Source: Welwitschia mirabilis (taxonomy: Eukaryota; Gnetophyta; Gnetopsida; Welwitschiales). From it: a stretch of DNA of 64,000 bases. This document shows, one piece after another, positions 34,321-46,795 of the stretch. Location of the stretch: assembly GCA_051453625.1 (NCBI GenBank), contig JBOZIK010000001.1:225689582-225753581 (forward strand), read 5' to 3'. Position numbers and translations under genes: made by a program. The notes under the pieces were generated by a model. The model saw nothing but the letters and a program-made list of their open reading frames with translations. It was not told the DNA's origin and searched no databases. The stretch's first letter is position 1. Each line of letters begins with the position of its first letter.

Positions 34321-37300
34321 ATAATGAGTTTAACACACATCCTTTTGAGTTAAATTACTTTACCAACCACTACTATTGCCACATGTCTCTAGTGACTCCT
34401 CCACATACCTTTTCACATCTCTGTCAATGCTATTACTACACGTCACCACCTCATGTCTTTATTACCATAGTTGTTTTATGAAGACTTGTATCTATTTTCT
34501 ACCATGTGTTCCAAAATATAGCTAAAGATTTGTAATTATTATAGAGAAAAACATAATATTAAATTTTATTTTAAAAACAATAGAAGACATCATTTTATGA
34601 TAAATCAATAAATTAAGTATCTTTCCTTATGCTAAATTATTTATTATACTTGCTTAAAATATCAATTTTAGCATGCAAACATAGATTGATAGATAAAAAA
34701 GTGCTAAAGTCAACTATCTATCTAAAATAACCAACTAATCATGAGTTGTGTGAATAAACTATAATAACAAATATGTTATCCTAGGAATTCCTTTGGTGCT
34801 AGGTAATGTTAGAATTTACATAAAACAATTTTAATAAAAGGACATGTCAAGACTTATTATATGCAAATGTATTTATATTGGTATAACATCTTAAGATGTG
34901 AAATAAAAAACATGAAATGAGGTTTTTCTTAAGTTATTTCTTCTAATCAAAACATGAAATAAGTACTATATTTTTATTTGTATCTTAAAATAACTCAAAT
35001 ATAAAAGACCTAGTAAAACAAGATTCTAGTGCATTACTAAAGGGAGCATAATGAAAATAAAATTCTAGAGACCTAAAATCTTACAAAACATTAGAAAATT
35101 AATTTGAGATATATGAAAGAGGACTGACATAGAACTAGAGGGACATGTAAATTTTAGTCTTGTATTTAACTCTAGCTATGAAAGTATAATTGTGGCTTTT
35201 TTTGGGTAGAACATTAAGCTGTTAGAAGCCAGAATATAGACCCTCATCTTTTTGACCTCCCTTTGTTAGTTTTGAAACTAGTCCAAAATGAATAAAAATC
35301 CAAAGAGCTATAACATTATTTTAAGAGTTATGCTTAATTAAAGCTTATTTCTTAGATAGAAACTATTTTTTCTAATTCTTAGAAACCAAATTCTAAGATG
35401 TGACTTAAAACGGTTTTTAAACTAAAGCATTAATATACAACACTTTAAAATCCCATGTTATTACAAAGATAAAGAAGATAATAAGGTAGATTTATATGAT
35501 ATACAAGCCACTATGTTAATCATAACAACATTAGAATATTAAACTAATATGTCATTTCTCTAGATTTGCTTTATGACTCCACTACACTTAAACATAATTT
35601 AACCATTAAAACGTTTTTAGTATCATGTCTTCTCATTTCTGTGATTCTTAATTCTAGATGCATTCAAGCTACAAAGCATAGTTTGAAATGGTTCTTTTAA
35701 CTCTAATTTTTTAAATATTTTATTTACAAGTATTTTATTCTTTATTTCTTAAAATTTTTAGTGAGGTTTATCCCTATTCTTTATGTTGATATGTGACTTT
35801 TCATTTTAAATTTCATCAGTATTACACCTTCTTATAAAATATCAAGACATATAAACATGAATTCTTAACTTCCATTGTCTATTCTTAAAAATATTCCCAA
35901 AAATTTAAATAAAGAAAAATAAAATGAATAGCCATAGAAGACCAGCAAAGACAAGTATATAGATTTATTAACTATAAAAAATATCAAAAAGCACTAGAAA
36001 GAAACTAGAACACATCATACCTTAATTTAGTGATAGCTAATTACTAGTATATTTCAATCCATTCTCACGTTCAATGAGTAATAGATGCATTAAAATTTCT
36101 AAGAAATGTTAAAAGTACATTCCCTCAATAAAACATGACTAACATTATAAGACATATAATCCCCTCATCGATCATTCTAACTTATCTTCTCTCTTTAGAT
36201 TTTTCCTTCTTCTTTTCCATTGTGATGTTCTTCTTTTTTTGGTCCCTTCTCTACATCCCACTTTAGTCATCAATGGGCATCTCATCTTGGTAAATTCAAC
36301 ATGTATTATGCATCTTTAGCCATTGAAGAATACAATTCTCATGAAAAACATGTTTATAAGGCATTTACTTACTTTTCCTCTGAATTCAAAATCTTCAAAG
36401 AAAATGAGACATTATAGATCTTCAAAATTCAAAGCTTCATGAGGTTTTGATAATAGTGTAGATCTAATAGCTTTGTTGCAATTTAAAGAGTCATTAATAT
36501 TTTATATAATTAGAGGAAATGTGAATCATTATCAAAGATTCAATAGTAAAAGGCATGATCAACAAAGGATCATAATGATTCAGATCATTTCTAATGAGTT
36601 ATTGTAACAATACTTAGATCTTATTTTGAAAGAAAATAATCACTAAATATTCCTCTTTCTATTAATATTTTCATATATTCAAAATCCTATTTTCTTACAA
36701 GTGATTCTAGGCCTCTTCTAGAATAGAAAAACTAGGGTTCCTATCCTGTAAGATAATTACATGTTATGTGTTACTACTATTTTTAGTTTTTGTAAACTTT
36801 GGATCTTGGGATGGAATATTTTTTGATTTGGTTTCTTCAACAAGGGTTTCTTTATAGTAGTCATAGGTAATTTTTCAATCATTAATGTTCTTAAAATAAT
36901 GGCACTAGTACTATGTTTAGCATGTGACTTTTGTTATTATTATTCATGTCAAGAACACAAAATAAATTAATTCTTAACCTATAAGAAAATAATTCCTAAA
37001 TAAAATTTTGTCTGTGGTCAAAGTCAAAAACTAATACCAAAAAAGCTCAAATATAATTTAATAGAAGACTTTACTAGTAATGAAAGAAATTTGAATAAGC
37101 TTGCCTCACATCATTTGTGATTTTAAAATAGCCACTAATGTTATCATTAATTAGAACAAGTAAAAATTACCTTGAAATGAAAAAGACATTTTCTTAATAC
37201 AATTATCTAAAAGTACTAATAAAATATTCTTTGCTAAAGGATTCCTTCTAAACCTACCCCTAGCCTTTCTATTAATGATATTGAGCTGCTCTATTACTTA

Positions 37301-37326
37301 AGACATTGAAGAAATGATAGGTAAAA
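34321..37326. other. No gene recognised
   Basis: Three kb of AT-rich sequence with no ORF of note on either strand and no recognisable transposon end. Confidence 0.6.
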
Positions 37327-37530
37327 AAACTCACAATGCACAATTAGTCACTTGATAAATTACCTAAAAAATCAAGGGAATGGAGGTTGAAAGAACTTAC
37401 AATACATGAATAGACACTATGTCATGTAATAAATCAAGAAAATAATGATCAAAGAAACTCACAAAAATTGAGAAGCTAGATCTGTTAGCTATATCTGTCA
37501 TCTAATAAATTAAGAAAAAGGGCCTAAGAA
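37327..37530 (+). repeat. Three degenerate 61-75 bp tandem units
   Basis: Units start aaactcac (37327), aacttac (37394) and aaactcac (37455), each with an aataaat or taaatta plus tcaagaaa core. Divergence is high. Confidence 0.55.
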
Positions 37531-37876
37531 AGTGATGACATGGGAGTTGGCAATGTTATAACACTAGACATTATTTACTTAAAAGGAAATGTCATACAAA
37601 CCCTAGTTATTAGTAGAGGTAAGAGCATAGGATAATATGATAATCCTTTTCCACTATAGTACTCTATGTAGACATCATTAAGAACTAGGGATTCATGTGA
37701 AATACAAACACCACTGAGGACTAAGAATTCTTGTTGAATATAGGTTTACAAGAGGAAGATACTAGTACTAGAGAAGCCACATTAATAGTACATGTGGAAT
37801 ATTAGTAATGTAATCAGAATTAGGTGTTTATGTACCAATGCCATATTAGCCATTAATAAGGTAGTTTATTAAGAAA

Positions 37877-38096
37877 TGTTAGGATATTATATCAACAACC
37901 ACATTCTAAATCCCCTAATTTCCTAATTTACCTTGGTTCTCTTAGTTGTAAACCTTGATTTTATTTAATCCTTTCTTGATTTCCTCTACCCTATTTTTGT
38001 ATTTTTATTTTGTATTTAATGAGGCTTGGACTCTTAGGTTGATATAAAAAATGTTTAGCTGTTAGTTATAAATTCAAAAATTCCTTATTTCTCTCA
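37877..38096 (+). repeat. 5' LTR of copia element
   Basis: Starts tgttaggata and ends ttctctca. Target-site duplication agaaa lies immediately before it. Confidence 0.92.
38043..38050 (+). promoter_or_regulatory. TATA box in copia 5' LTR
   Basis: TATAAAAA about 50 bp before the LTR end. The 3' LTR has the decayed form tatagaaa at the same place. Confidence 0.55.
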
Positions 38097-38098
38097 TT

Positions 38099-38110
38099 TG
38101 GTATCAAAGC
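38099..38110 (+). promoter_or_regulatory. Primer-binding site, initiator tRNA-Met type
   Basis: tggtatcaaagc, two bases after the 5' LTR. It matches the copia PBS tggtatcagagc with one G/A change. Confidence 0.88.
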
Positions 38111-38149
38111 CAAGGTTACGTTATTGAAGCTTCAATTATTGAGATGGTA

Positions 38150-39120
38150 GCAATGGTAGTTCGAGCACATCCATATCTTTGACTACTTCTTTCTTTAAAG
38201 AAGAAAATTATGATTATTAAACAATCAAGATAAAGACATTTTTAAGTGTTCAAAATCTTTGGGATTTAATAAGTACAATTCCTACATGCATCATAGATGC
38301 AATAGATCAAATAGCATTAGAAAGAAAAAATTCAAGAGCCTTATATATTATTTAAACTAGCATCAATGATACAATCTTTCTAAAGATTGCTAATTACATT
38401 GATGTGAAAGAAGATTAAAAATATCTCAAGATCAAGTATAAAGGATTAGATTACATAAAGAAATTGATATTATAAACTCTTACTAGAGAATATAAGACTC
38501 TTGTTATGAAAGAGTCTGAATCTCTTAAGCAATATATCAATTGTCTTCAAGAGATTGTGAATGCATTATGAGCTAGCAGATAAGATACCAAAGAATTAAA
38601 TATCATGAATAAAATCCTTCGAATAGTTACAAGGTGCTATGATCCTATCATCTATGTAATAGAAGAAAGCAAATAAATTAAGACCTTGATCATGGTTGAG
38701 CTCATTAGTAGTTTTAAAACCTTTGAGTAAATAAATAAATTACATGAAGAATTTGCAACAAATGCATTTTAGATTCAAAAGAATACTCAGAGATCACCAA
38801 AAATGGTATCAAGAACAATCCATGAATCAAGCTTGTGGTCATGGAAATTAAGGTTGCAAGGAAAGTATTCATGATGAACAAAGCTATCTTCAACTGAGAC
38901 AAGATCAAGAATGTGAGGAAGGTAGGTCTAATTCAATTAGATCTAGATGATGATGTAGCTACTGCAATAAGGACAATCATACTAAATATACCTATTGGAA
39001 GAAGAAAAGACCTCGAAACAAAGAAGCTTTACATTATACTGAAGAAGAAGAAGCAGCTTATGAATAACTCCTTTTCATTGAAGAAATTGAAGATTAGAGT
39101 TCTTTTTTAACAAATTATGA
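38150..39120 (+). pseudogene. Copia gag (UBN2-type) pseudogene
   Basis: In the + strand: FFKEENYDY-stop-TIKIKTFL, SVQNLWDLI, then LKIKYKGLDYIKKLIL and TLTREYKTLVMKESESLKQY. This follows the copia gag UBN2 domain (NY..W...M...L....LW..V). Further on (about 38950-39060) CNKDNHTKYTYWKKKRPRNK stands where the CCHC zinc knuckle should be, with one Cys and the His kept. Gag would form the virus-like particle. About ten stops. Confidence 0.8.
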
Positions 39121-39147
39121 TTAGTCTCTAAAAGCACTAATTGATAT

Positions 39148-40380
39148 GTGAATAGTGGATATAGTCATCATATGACTAGAAACAAATCTCTATTCATAGA
39201 TCTTTATGAACATAATGGAGAAGTCATTATTGATACGAGTGCAAAGGTAACTATTATAGGTATCGGTTTAGTAGGTTTTTCTACAAAATTAGGTAGAGTA
39301 TCTATAATTCTTGATATTTATCTTATCTCAAATTAAAAAAAAGTCTATTAAGCATTGGTTAACTATGTTCTAAAGATTACAAAGTAGAATTTTTCAATGA
39401 TTTTTGTAAGATCACAAATTGTAATGATAATGAAATCACCTTAATCCCTATGAGTCAGAATAGGATGTACAAATTATAGATATAAAATGATATTAATTGT
39501 TTATTAATAATTGAATTAGATCTATGGATTTAATAGCCAAGACTTGGACATGTTAACTTCAAATTTATGAAAATGATGTAAAAGGAGCAACTCGTTTGAG
39601 TTATGTCCCATTTTAATCTTCCTAATTTAATAAATTATCAAATTTGCGCTATAGAAAAGACATAGAGATTGCCATTTTTAAAGTATAAAGGATATCTGAT
39701 AATTTTCTTGGTCTAGTACATATGGATTTATGTGATCCAACGCAAACAATAAATCTTAGCAAAACTCAGTATCTATTTGTAATCATAGATGATTATTCTA
39801 GAATGTGTTGGAAATATTTTATTTAGACTAAAGATCAGGTATTAAACTTTCTTATAATATTCAAAAATATGGTAGAAACTCAAGAACAATTGAAGTTAAA
39901 GAAAATTGAAAGTGATTGGGGAAAGAAGTTTACCTCTTATAATTTTAAGCAATTCTATAAAGATAATGGGATTATCCATCAAACTACTGTAGCTTACATA
40001 CCTTAGTAAAATGGCATAGCTAAAAGAAAGAATCAAATGATTATGCTATGATGAAATGCTTACTACAATAAAATAGACTAAATAATGTGTTTTAGAGCAA
40101 AGCTTGTACTATAGCAATTTATGTTTTAAATCATGTTCCTTCAAAAAGTTTGGGTGACATAACTCCTTTTGAATTATGGTATGGACATAAGCTAAATATT
40201 TCTCATCTAAAGCTATTTGGATCATTTTATTATGTCAAAAGACTAGATTAACAATGATAAAAGCTAGGAGAAAAATCACAAGTATATATTTTTCTAATCT
40301 AGGAACCTTATTCAAAAGCCTTTTGTTGTTATGATTTGAAAAATTAATGACTCTAGATTTCCAGAGATGTTGTCTTTATG
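39148..40380 (+). pseudogene. Copia protease and integrase pseudogene
   Basis: 39148-39336 reads MNSGYSHHMTRNKSLF, the copia protease region (DSGCSHHMT) with the catalytic D changed to N. Integrase core: VYMDLCDPTQTINLSKTQYL, VIIDDYSRMCWKYF, KKIESDWGKKFTS, FYKDNGIIHQTTVAYIP and NGIAKRKNQM. The first two acidic residues of the DDE triad (DLC, ESD) are present. The third, expected as E in NG.AERKN, is K. The integrase C-terminal/linker start (SRDVVF) appears at about 40360. Stops are frequent. Confidence 0.88.
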
Positions 40381-41085
40381 AAAGATACTTTTATTAAAAG
40401 ATATTCTATAAATCGTAATGTATTTCCAACTCCATTATCTAATCCCTTTATAACCCCATTGCCTACCATATTTATAACTCCATTGTCTACTAATCTTACA
40501 CATCCCTTAAATATCCATTCTAATACAACCCTTCTTCCCCATTCATTCCCTAGTCCACAATCTTCCCTAATTCATTTACCTCCTTTAACTTATCCTCAAA
40601 CAACTCTTCCTTTAGTGAACCATACACCTTGTCCTTATATATTAGGACTGTTATCCCCTAATAATCTCCTTCAAATAGACCTCTTTTATTTAAATAATTC
40701 TCCACATGATCTTGGCTTTCTTGTTTTTCCTTCTTCACCTTTGAGTCTGCATCAATTATCTTCTAACATAATGCCCATCACTCATATTTTAGTCCTTCAC
40801 AAATCATCTCATCACAGCAAATCACTACTCCCTTTAGTGGCTGGTCATCTTGAATGCTATCATCCTTTACAACAAATGCTTGACACTACATTTGGATGCC
40901 ATGTTACATGTGCATCGCATGCCAATCGTGCTGCTTATTTGAGTGTAGACCCACTCACTTTAGTAACTCTTAACTTAAAACAACTAACACAATCTTCTAA
41001 TGATGGATCTTATGAGCATGTTGCCTACCATTTGCATCATTCTACATCACTAGTTGCAAATTTTCCACCTTTGATTTCCACATAA
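40378..41085 (+). CDS. 235-codon open frame in the integrase-RT spacer of the copia element
   Basis: The longest gap-free open frame in the window. It starts at MKDTFIK, directly continuing the copia SRDVVF block, and then is rich in P, S, T, L and H (PTPLSNPFITPLP, PHSFPSPQSSLIHLPP), ending LVANFPPLIST. Copia polyproteins have a Pro/Ser-rich linker here, but usually much shorter. The second half (HLECYHPLQQML, CASHANRAAYLSVDPLTLVT) does not look like linker and I cannot assign it. Absence of stops over 700 bp contrasts with the rest of the element. It may be a low-stop composition effect (C-rich, T-rich codons) rather than selection. Confidence 0.4.
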   Translation: MKDTFIKRYSINRNVFPTPLSNPFITPLPTIFITPLSTNLTHPLNIHSNTTLLPHSFPSPQSSLIHLPPLTYPQTTLPLVNHTPCPYILGLLSPNNLLQIDLFYLNNSPHDLGFLVFPSSPLSLHQLSSNIMPITHILVLHKSSHHSKSLLPLVAGHLECYHPLQQMLDTTFGCHVTCASHANRAAYLSVDPLTLVTLNLKQLTQSSNDGSYEHVAYHLHHSTSLVANFPPLIST

Positions 41086-42080
41086 AACTCCCATTTGTTT
41101 AGCCTTCCACTGTTGTAGACTTCTAAGAACCTTAGTAGTCATTTGCATCATTCTTTTTCATGTCTTACTTAATGATGGATATCTTGCCATAGTTAGATAG
41201 TGTAAATCTAGAAAACGTGCTCTCCAAGTTCCCTGCATTCTCCTTTTTTAGCTTATTACATCATCTATGCATTGCATCTGACTATGTTATTCCTATAATC
41301 ACCCTATTCCATGCACTAGGAGCTACCTACACATCAATTAAGATGCTTTAAATTCAAATGAACCTAGAATTTTTTATCTTTATTGTAATTACATGATAAC
41401 AATCTAAGAAGAAATAGACAGATAAGTGGTGGGAGCAAAAGATTAGACAAAGAGAGAAAAAAAGATGTAAAAGCAATGCCAAATAAAATGGTTATACTTC
41501 TTGTTATGTATGTAATCACGTCAAATTTAGCTAAGGGAGAGGGAGATGAAGAGCATGTAGTTGCCACTGATATCAGTTTCTCTCATCTGTCATGCTTTCC
41601 ATAATGGTGGTCTTTTCAATACCATATTTCCACTTGTTCTAAGGGGCCCTCTTCTCAAGGCCCACTCTCTTTTTCCAATCATCATCATGCTTTAAATGAT
41701 AATGATTTTTCTAATTGTATATCCCATGTTGTAATAAAAGGGGATTCTTTTTTAATGAGTCACCTTCTCAAGGTGATACCAATGTAATTTCTTTAGTATA
41801 ATCCTAAATCCTTTACTTAATATCCTTTCTCTAATTCCTTCTTCTCAATTTAATAATTTTTTTTAACACACTTCCACCTTCCTCCCTCCTAATCCATCCC
41901 TTTTTACTAATACCATTTCTTCTCGTCCTTCCTCTAACCATTTTTTCTTGGAAATGGCCTCTCTTTATTATCATGAAGATTTAGACTACATGTTGCTTAT
42001 AGTAATATATAGTGAGAGGGAAAGATCTCCTTGAATCTTTCATTTTTTCAAAAGCATTAATACATCCACTTTGACATATC
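41086..42080 (+). other. Unassigned part of the copia spacer
   Basis: About 1 kb between the open frame and the first RT residues, rich in C/T on the + strand (cttccaccttcctccctcc). No motif recognised. Possibly an expanded linker or inserted host sequence. Confidence 0.4.
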
Positions 42081-43930
42081 GCTATGTGACTTGAACAAAT
42101 CACTAAAAATCATACCTAGACTCTAGTTCTTCGATCTTCACATCAACTTGTAATTAGGCTAAAATGGGTATTTCATATCAAGCATAATTAAAATAGTTTT
42201 ATTGAAAAGTTCAAAGCTCACCTTGAAACTAAAGCCTATAACTCACAAAAAGGACATGATTTTGAAGATGTTGTCTTCTAAGAATCTTTCTTGCACTTAC
42301 TACTAAGCTCAATGTATGTATTTTACAACTTNNNNNNNNNNNNNNNNNNNNNNNNNNNNNNNNNNNNNNNNNNNNNNNNNNNNNNNNNNNNNNNNNNNNN
42401 NNNNNNNNNNNNNNNNNNNNNNNNNNNNNNNNNNNNNNNNNNNNNNNNNNNNNNNNNNNNNNNNNNNNNNNNNNNNNNNNNNNNNNNNNNNNNNNNNNNN
42501 NNNNNNNNNNNNNNNNNNNNNNNNNNNNNNNNNNNNNNNNNNNNNNNNNNNNNNNNNNNNNNNNNNNNNNNNNNNNNNNNNNNNNNNNNNNNNNNNNNNN
42601 NNNNNNNNNNNNNNNNNNNNNNNNNNNNNNNNNNNNNNNNNNNNNNNNNNNNNNNNNNNNNNNNNNNNNNNNNNNNNNNNNNNNNNNNNNNNNNNNNNNN
42701 NNNNNNNNNNNNNNNNNNNNNNNNNNNNNNNNNNNNNNNNNNNNNNNNNNNNNNNNNNNNNNNNNNNNNNNNNNNNNNNNNNNNNNNNNNNNNNNNNNNN
42801 NNNNNNNNNNNNNNNNNNNNNNNNNNNNNNNNNNNNNNNNNNNNNNNNNNNNNNNNNNNNNNNNNNNNNNNNNNNNNNNNNNNNNNNNNNNNNNNNNNNN
42901 NNNNNNNNNNNNNNNNNNNNNNNNNNNNNNNNNNNNNNNNNNNNNNNNNNNNNNNNNNNNNNNNNNNNNNNNNNNNNNNNNNNNNNNNNNNNNNNNNNNN
43001 NNNNNNNNNNNNNNNNNNNNNNNNNNNNNNNNNNNNNNNNNNNNNNNNNNNNATTTGATCAACTTTTCATCCTCAACTTTTATGACTAAGATTTTTTAAT
43101 AACAAATAGAAAAGGAATTTAAAATGTCTGATATTGGAGAAATGACCTATTTCCTTGGGATCAAAGTCAAGTATGATCCCTTTTTTATTTATTTATACCA
43201 ATCAAAGTTTGCTTAGAAACTACTTAAAAAGTTCAAAATGATAAATTCTAAACTAGTTTGTACACCACTTCTTACAAATATCAAACTTATAAAGAAGATG
43301 ATTCACTTACTATTGGTGCTTACTTATATCATTCTCTTATTGGAAGCTTATTATATTTGATAACTACTAGACTTGATATTTAGTTTAATGTTACTTACCT
43401 TTTTAGATTTATGTAGAAATCAAAGTTATCACATTGGAAGAAAACTAAGCATGTTATTAGATATTTGAAAAATACTAGCACTTATAAGCTTAGATTTTAT
43501 CAAAACAAGAATAATCTAATTATTCATGGTTATTTAGATGCTGAGTGGGAAGTTTGCCTTAATGATCATAAATCTATCATAGGTTACTATTTATTATTTG
43601 GCCATTCAATTATTTCTTGGTCTTCAAAAAATAAAACACAAATCTGTTTCCCTCTAAAGCTATAAAGCAAGTTGTCTAGATTTATTTATTACTTTCAGAA
43701 ATAGAATTTGATAATAAGTCTCCAATATCGATGTATGGTGATAATATGATAGTAGTTGCTATTACTAAAAATCTATTATCTCATGATTGAACTAAGCACA
43801 TAGACCTCAAGCATCAATTTTTTAGTGATCTTATCAATAAGAATTTAGTCAAAATTGATTACATAGAATCCATTTTTGAGATAGCAAACATATTTACCAA
43901 GCCTCTTACTCATAGATAGTTTGTTAGATT
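42081..43930 (+). pseudogene. Copia reverse transcriptase and RNase H pseudogene, split by a gap
   Basis: Before the gap: LKWVFHIKHN, then EKFKAHLETKAYNSQKGHDF, the start of the RVT_2 domain (VKWVYKTK...KARLVAKGY.Q..G.DF). After it: EFKMSDIGEMTYFLGIKVKY, KLLKKFKMINSKLVCTPL, then RNase H: GYLDAEWEVCLNDHKSIIGY, ISWSSKNK, and IANIFTKPLT. The YVDD catalytic box would lie in the missing 721 bases. There are stops and at least two frameshifts. RNase H keeps D.EW and the SWSSK motif. Confidence 0.9.
42332..43052. other. Assembly gap (721 N) in copia RT
   Basis: Removes the RT palm. ORFs predicted across it are artefacts of N. Confidence 0.99.
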
Positions 43931-43964
43931 CAAAAATTTTCTAGGTGTTAAAGAAGTTGACATC

Positions 43965-43976
43965 AAAGGGGGGAAT
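43965..43976 (+). promoter_or_regulatory. Polypurine tract of copia element
   Basis: caaaggggggaa immediately before the 3' LTR. Confidence 0.9.
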
Positions 43977-44195
43977 GTTAGGATATGATGTCCAAAACTA
44001 GATTCTAAATCCCCTATTTTCCTAATTTCCCTTAATTCTCTTAGCTATAATCCTTGATTTTCTCTAATTTTCTTTTAATTTCATCTACTCTATTTTCTAT
44101 TTTTAGTTTGTATTTAATGAGGCTTAACCTCTCAGGTTGATATAGAAAATCTTTAGCTGTTCATTTTGAATTTGTGAATATCTTATTTTTCTTAA
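43977..44195 (+). repeat. 3' LTR of copia element
   Basis: Starts tgttaggata and ends tttttctta (CA decayed to TA). Target-site duplication agaaa follows at 44196-44200. Confidence 0.92.
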
Positions 44196-44379
44196 GAAAT
44201 GCTTTATTTGATTACCAATAATGAAAATTAGAGCATTTATGTATAAGCATCTTATTAGCCATCAATAAGGGTTTTTATTAAAAAACATCCTATTTGATCA
44301 TAATTAGGACATTCTCCATGATAAAAGGTGGGTTTTTTGAAGCATCTTTAGGGAATTCATTAAGTAAATGCTCTAAAAG

Positions 44380-46662
44380 CTCAAAAATCTAGTAGTAAAA
44401 GAAAATGAAGTTTGGAATGCTTTGAAGAAAATAAAATAAAATAGAATACCTAGACCAAATGATTATTAAGTAAATTTATTTAAGAAGTTTTGGGATTTAA
44501 TTGGTAAATTAATGGAAACAACCTTTGACAAAGTTCTCATCTTGTAATTAGTGCCACATTCTTAGAACAATAACCATCTAGTAATAATTTCAAAAACATA
44601 GAAGGCCATTAAAACACAAGACTATATACAAATAGGTATTTGTAATGTTACCTACAAACTCTATTTTAAAGTGATTAAAACTAGAATCTAGCCATTTTGG
44701 CACTAGGTGATTACAAGTAACCAAGCTGGGGTTTTAGAAAATAGGTCCATTCTTGATTAGGTAATCTTCAATCATGAAATTTTTCATTCAATACATTAAA
44801 AAAAGGATTAAAAATTAGAGCTAGCAATTAGTTGGCCAAAACATAAAGAGTACTTTATGAAAACTTGACCTAGTTTCCTAAGAGTGAGAGAGTAAATGCT
44901 GAGCATTCAAAGAAGGAATATTAAGGATCTATACTTAAGAATACCATTTTTTTATAAAATAGAATATATTCTTAATTAGACCTAATTTTAAAAATGAGCA
45001 AAAGATATCATACTTGGAATGCTCTTTTTTTCATCCAACAAAGAAAGGATTATCCTAGATAATTTAAATATTTTAGTAATAACTAGATCTAGCACCTTGA
45101 TAGAAATTATTTTAGGAAAGTACCATAATTTTCATCTAGGAAGAAGGAAGAGGAGAAAATAATTTTCACATCATGGCTTAGTATAAAATACCTAAGCCCA
45201 TAGAAAAAGGAGGTTAGGGTATTTAAGACCTAAAGAATGGGATCTTCTTAGTTCAAATGAACTCAATGAAGAAGATTAATGTGGGCGGGCAAGTGGACGA
45301 AGGGGTGAAGGTATGAGTGGGAATACAAAGATTGAGAGATTATAAAAGGGGATTCTATTTTTTGGCTAGCTTTCTATAGAGAGAGAGGGAGAAAAAATGG
45401 AGGATCCCACTAGTTGAAAAGTGATACAAGGTAAAGTATCCTTCTAGCACTCTAGGATCCTAAAGGGAAATAAATCAAATGAAATTGTTGAAATCTTACT
45501 AACAAAGTTCTAACTTAAGAGGAATGTCAATAGTAAGATTCAACACTATTAGAGGAGGAAGTCTCTCCTCCACTTATAAAATAAGACTATAGATAAATTA
45601 ATAAAGGGCTTATAAAGATTGATAGACATCTTTAGAATCTAGTTCACAAATATAAATGATATTATAATTATTGACGACAAAGACATGAATTTAAGGAATC
45701 TACTAATAAAAAAGTATGATATAAATATGTTTCTTTAGAACACTAAAAAATGCTTTTCTATGGGAAAATTCATAGTGTTAAAATGGTTAATCATCAAAGA
45801 AAAGGTTTTAATTATGAAAAACCTAAATAAAAGAGGCTTTAAGTTATCCCCTAATTGTAAGAAATGTGTGATATTAGAGTCAATTAACCATATTCTCTAG
45901 AAATGCCACATATCTCTAGGAGTTCAGTAAATCCTTAATGAAGATTTAACCTAGGATAAAGTGATCAATACTTTTTGGCACTTCCTATAAGTTCCTTTAT
46001 GGTATATCTAGGTAGCTAGAAATAAACTTATTTTTGAAAGGAAGTAACCCTAGTTTAACAAGATCCTTTAGAGAATTAGAGGTCAAATAGTGAATATTAT
46101 AATAGTGAAAAGAATGGGAAAAAAATCCCTACCATAATAAATTGAATAATTTAAAGCTTAGGAGTAAACCTTAGCTTTAGAAGTATATTATTGATATTGG
46201 GTGGGAACCCCTCGTCTCCTTGCATGGGAAGCAAAATTTTAATGGGAGTAAGAAAATAGTAAATGGCAAGCTAAATATTGGTAAAAGAAGGAATGAGACC
46301 TCACTAAATCTTATTACCTAAGCAATTGGAGTTTTTAACAAAGGTGATTTATTATTTCCTTTAGTGATGGGGTATCTAGATATGGATATATTTTTTAAAA
46401 CAAAGGCCCTAAGAATGGTGAAGAACTACATCAAAAATTTATAGTTGCATGACCCACAAGCCTTGTAGTATAATTTGTGAATAGGTATCTAGTCTAATAT
46501 TGTAACTATTCAAAGTTAAAGAGCTAGCATTTTCCCTTCCTTCTTAATCTTTATGAAAGATTGGAAGTCAATCTCTTATTCTACCTTATAGAAAAGTTAA
46601 AAGAGAAGTTGGTGCATAGGAATTAAATTTTTAGTTGATATCTATAAAAAAAAAAAAAATAA
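44380..46662 (+). mobile_element. Second LINE remnant, RT to poly-A
   Basis: RT, a deleted middle, a zf-RVT domain, about 500 bp of 3' sequence and an A-rich end (46649-46662). Element order is that of a plant L1-like LINE. A 5' end was not recognised; the copia element lies just upstream. Confidence 0.75.
44390..46100 (+). pseudogene. LINE ORF2 pseudogene (RT and zf-RVT)
   Basis: ENEVWNALKKIK and FKKFWDLIGKLME (44400-44520) match the EVW.AL..I....PGPDGF...F.KKFWD.I block. ICNVTYKLYFKVIKTRI, SNQAGVLENRSILD and VIFNHEIFHSI (44630-44800) match the LCNV.YKI..K.L..RL and NQ.GF...R.I.DN....HE motifs. The FADD catalytic region is not recognisable and may be deleted. Near 45220, KPIEKGG.GY resembles the K.KGGLG block. 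45760-45920 reads VLKWLIIKEKVLIMKNLNKR, then CKKCVILESINHIL, the zf-RVT domain with C..C and ES..H. Heavily broken; the family call is secure. Confidence 0.8.
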
Positions 46663-46795
46663 AAATGTACCTCCTCATTCTTAATCCTATTATACCCTTA
46701 GGATTAATGGGTAGAAAGAAAAAGGTATGATAGAAATCTATGCAAATGAAAGAAGGGCATGATTTTAATTTTATCTAGCATAGTAAGTATAAGTT

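Larger units (their letters stand above)
37877..44195 (+). mobile_element. Ty1-copia LTR retrotransposon, full-length structure, dead
   Basis: LTRs of 220 and 219 bp, a PBS, gag, protease, integrase, RT, RNase H, a polypurine tract and a perfect 5-bp target-site duplication agaaa (37872-37876 and 44196-44200) are all present in copia order. Every domain carries stops and the RT catalytic centre falls in a 721-N gap. The LTRs differ at many positions (about 80% identity by eye), so the insertion is old. The integrase-to-RT spacer is about 1.7 kb, longer than usual. Confidence 0.93.
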
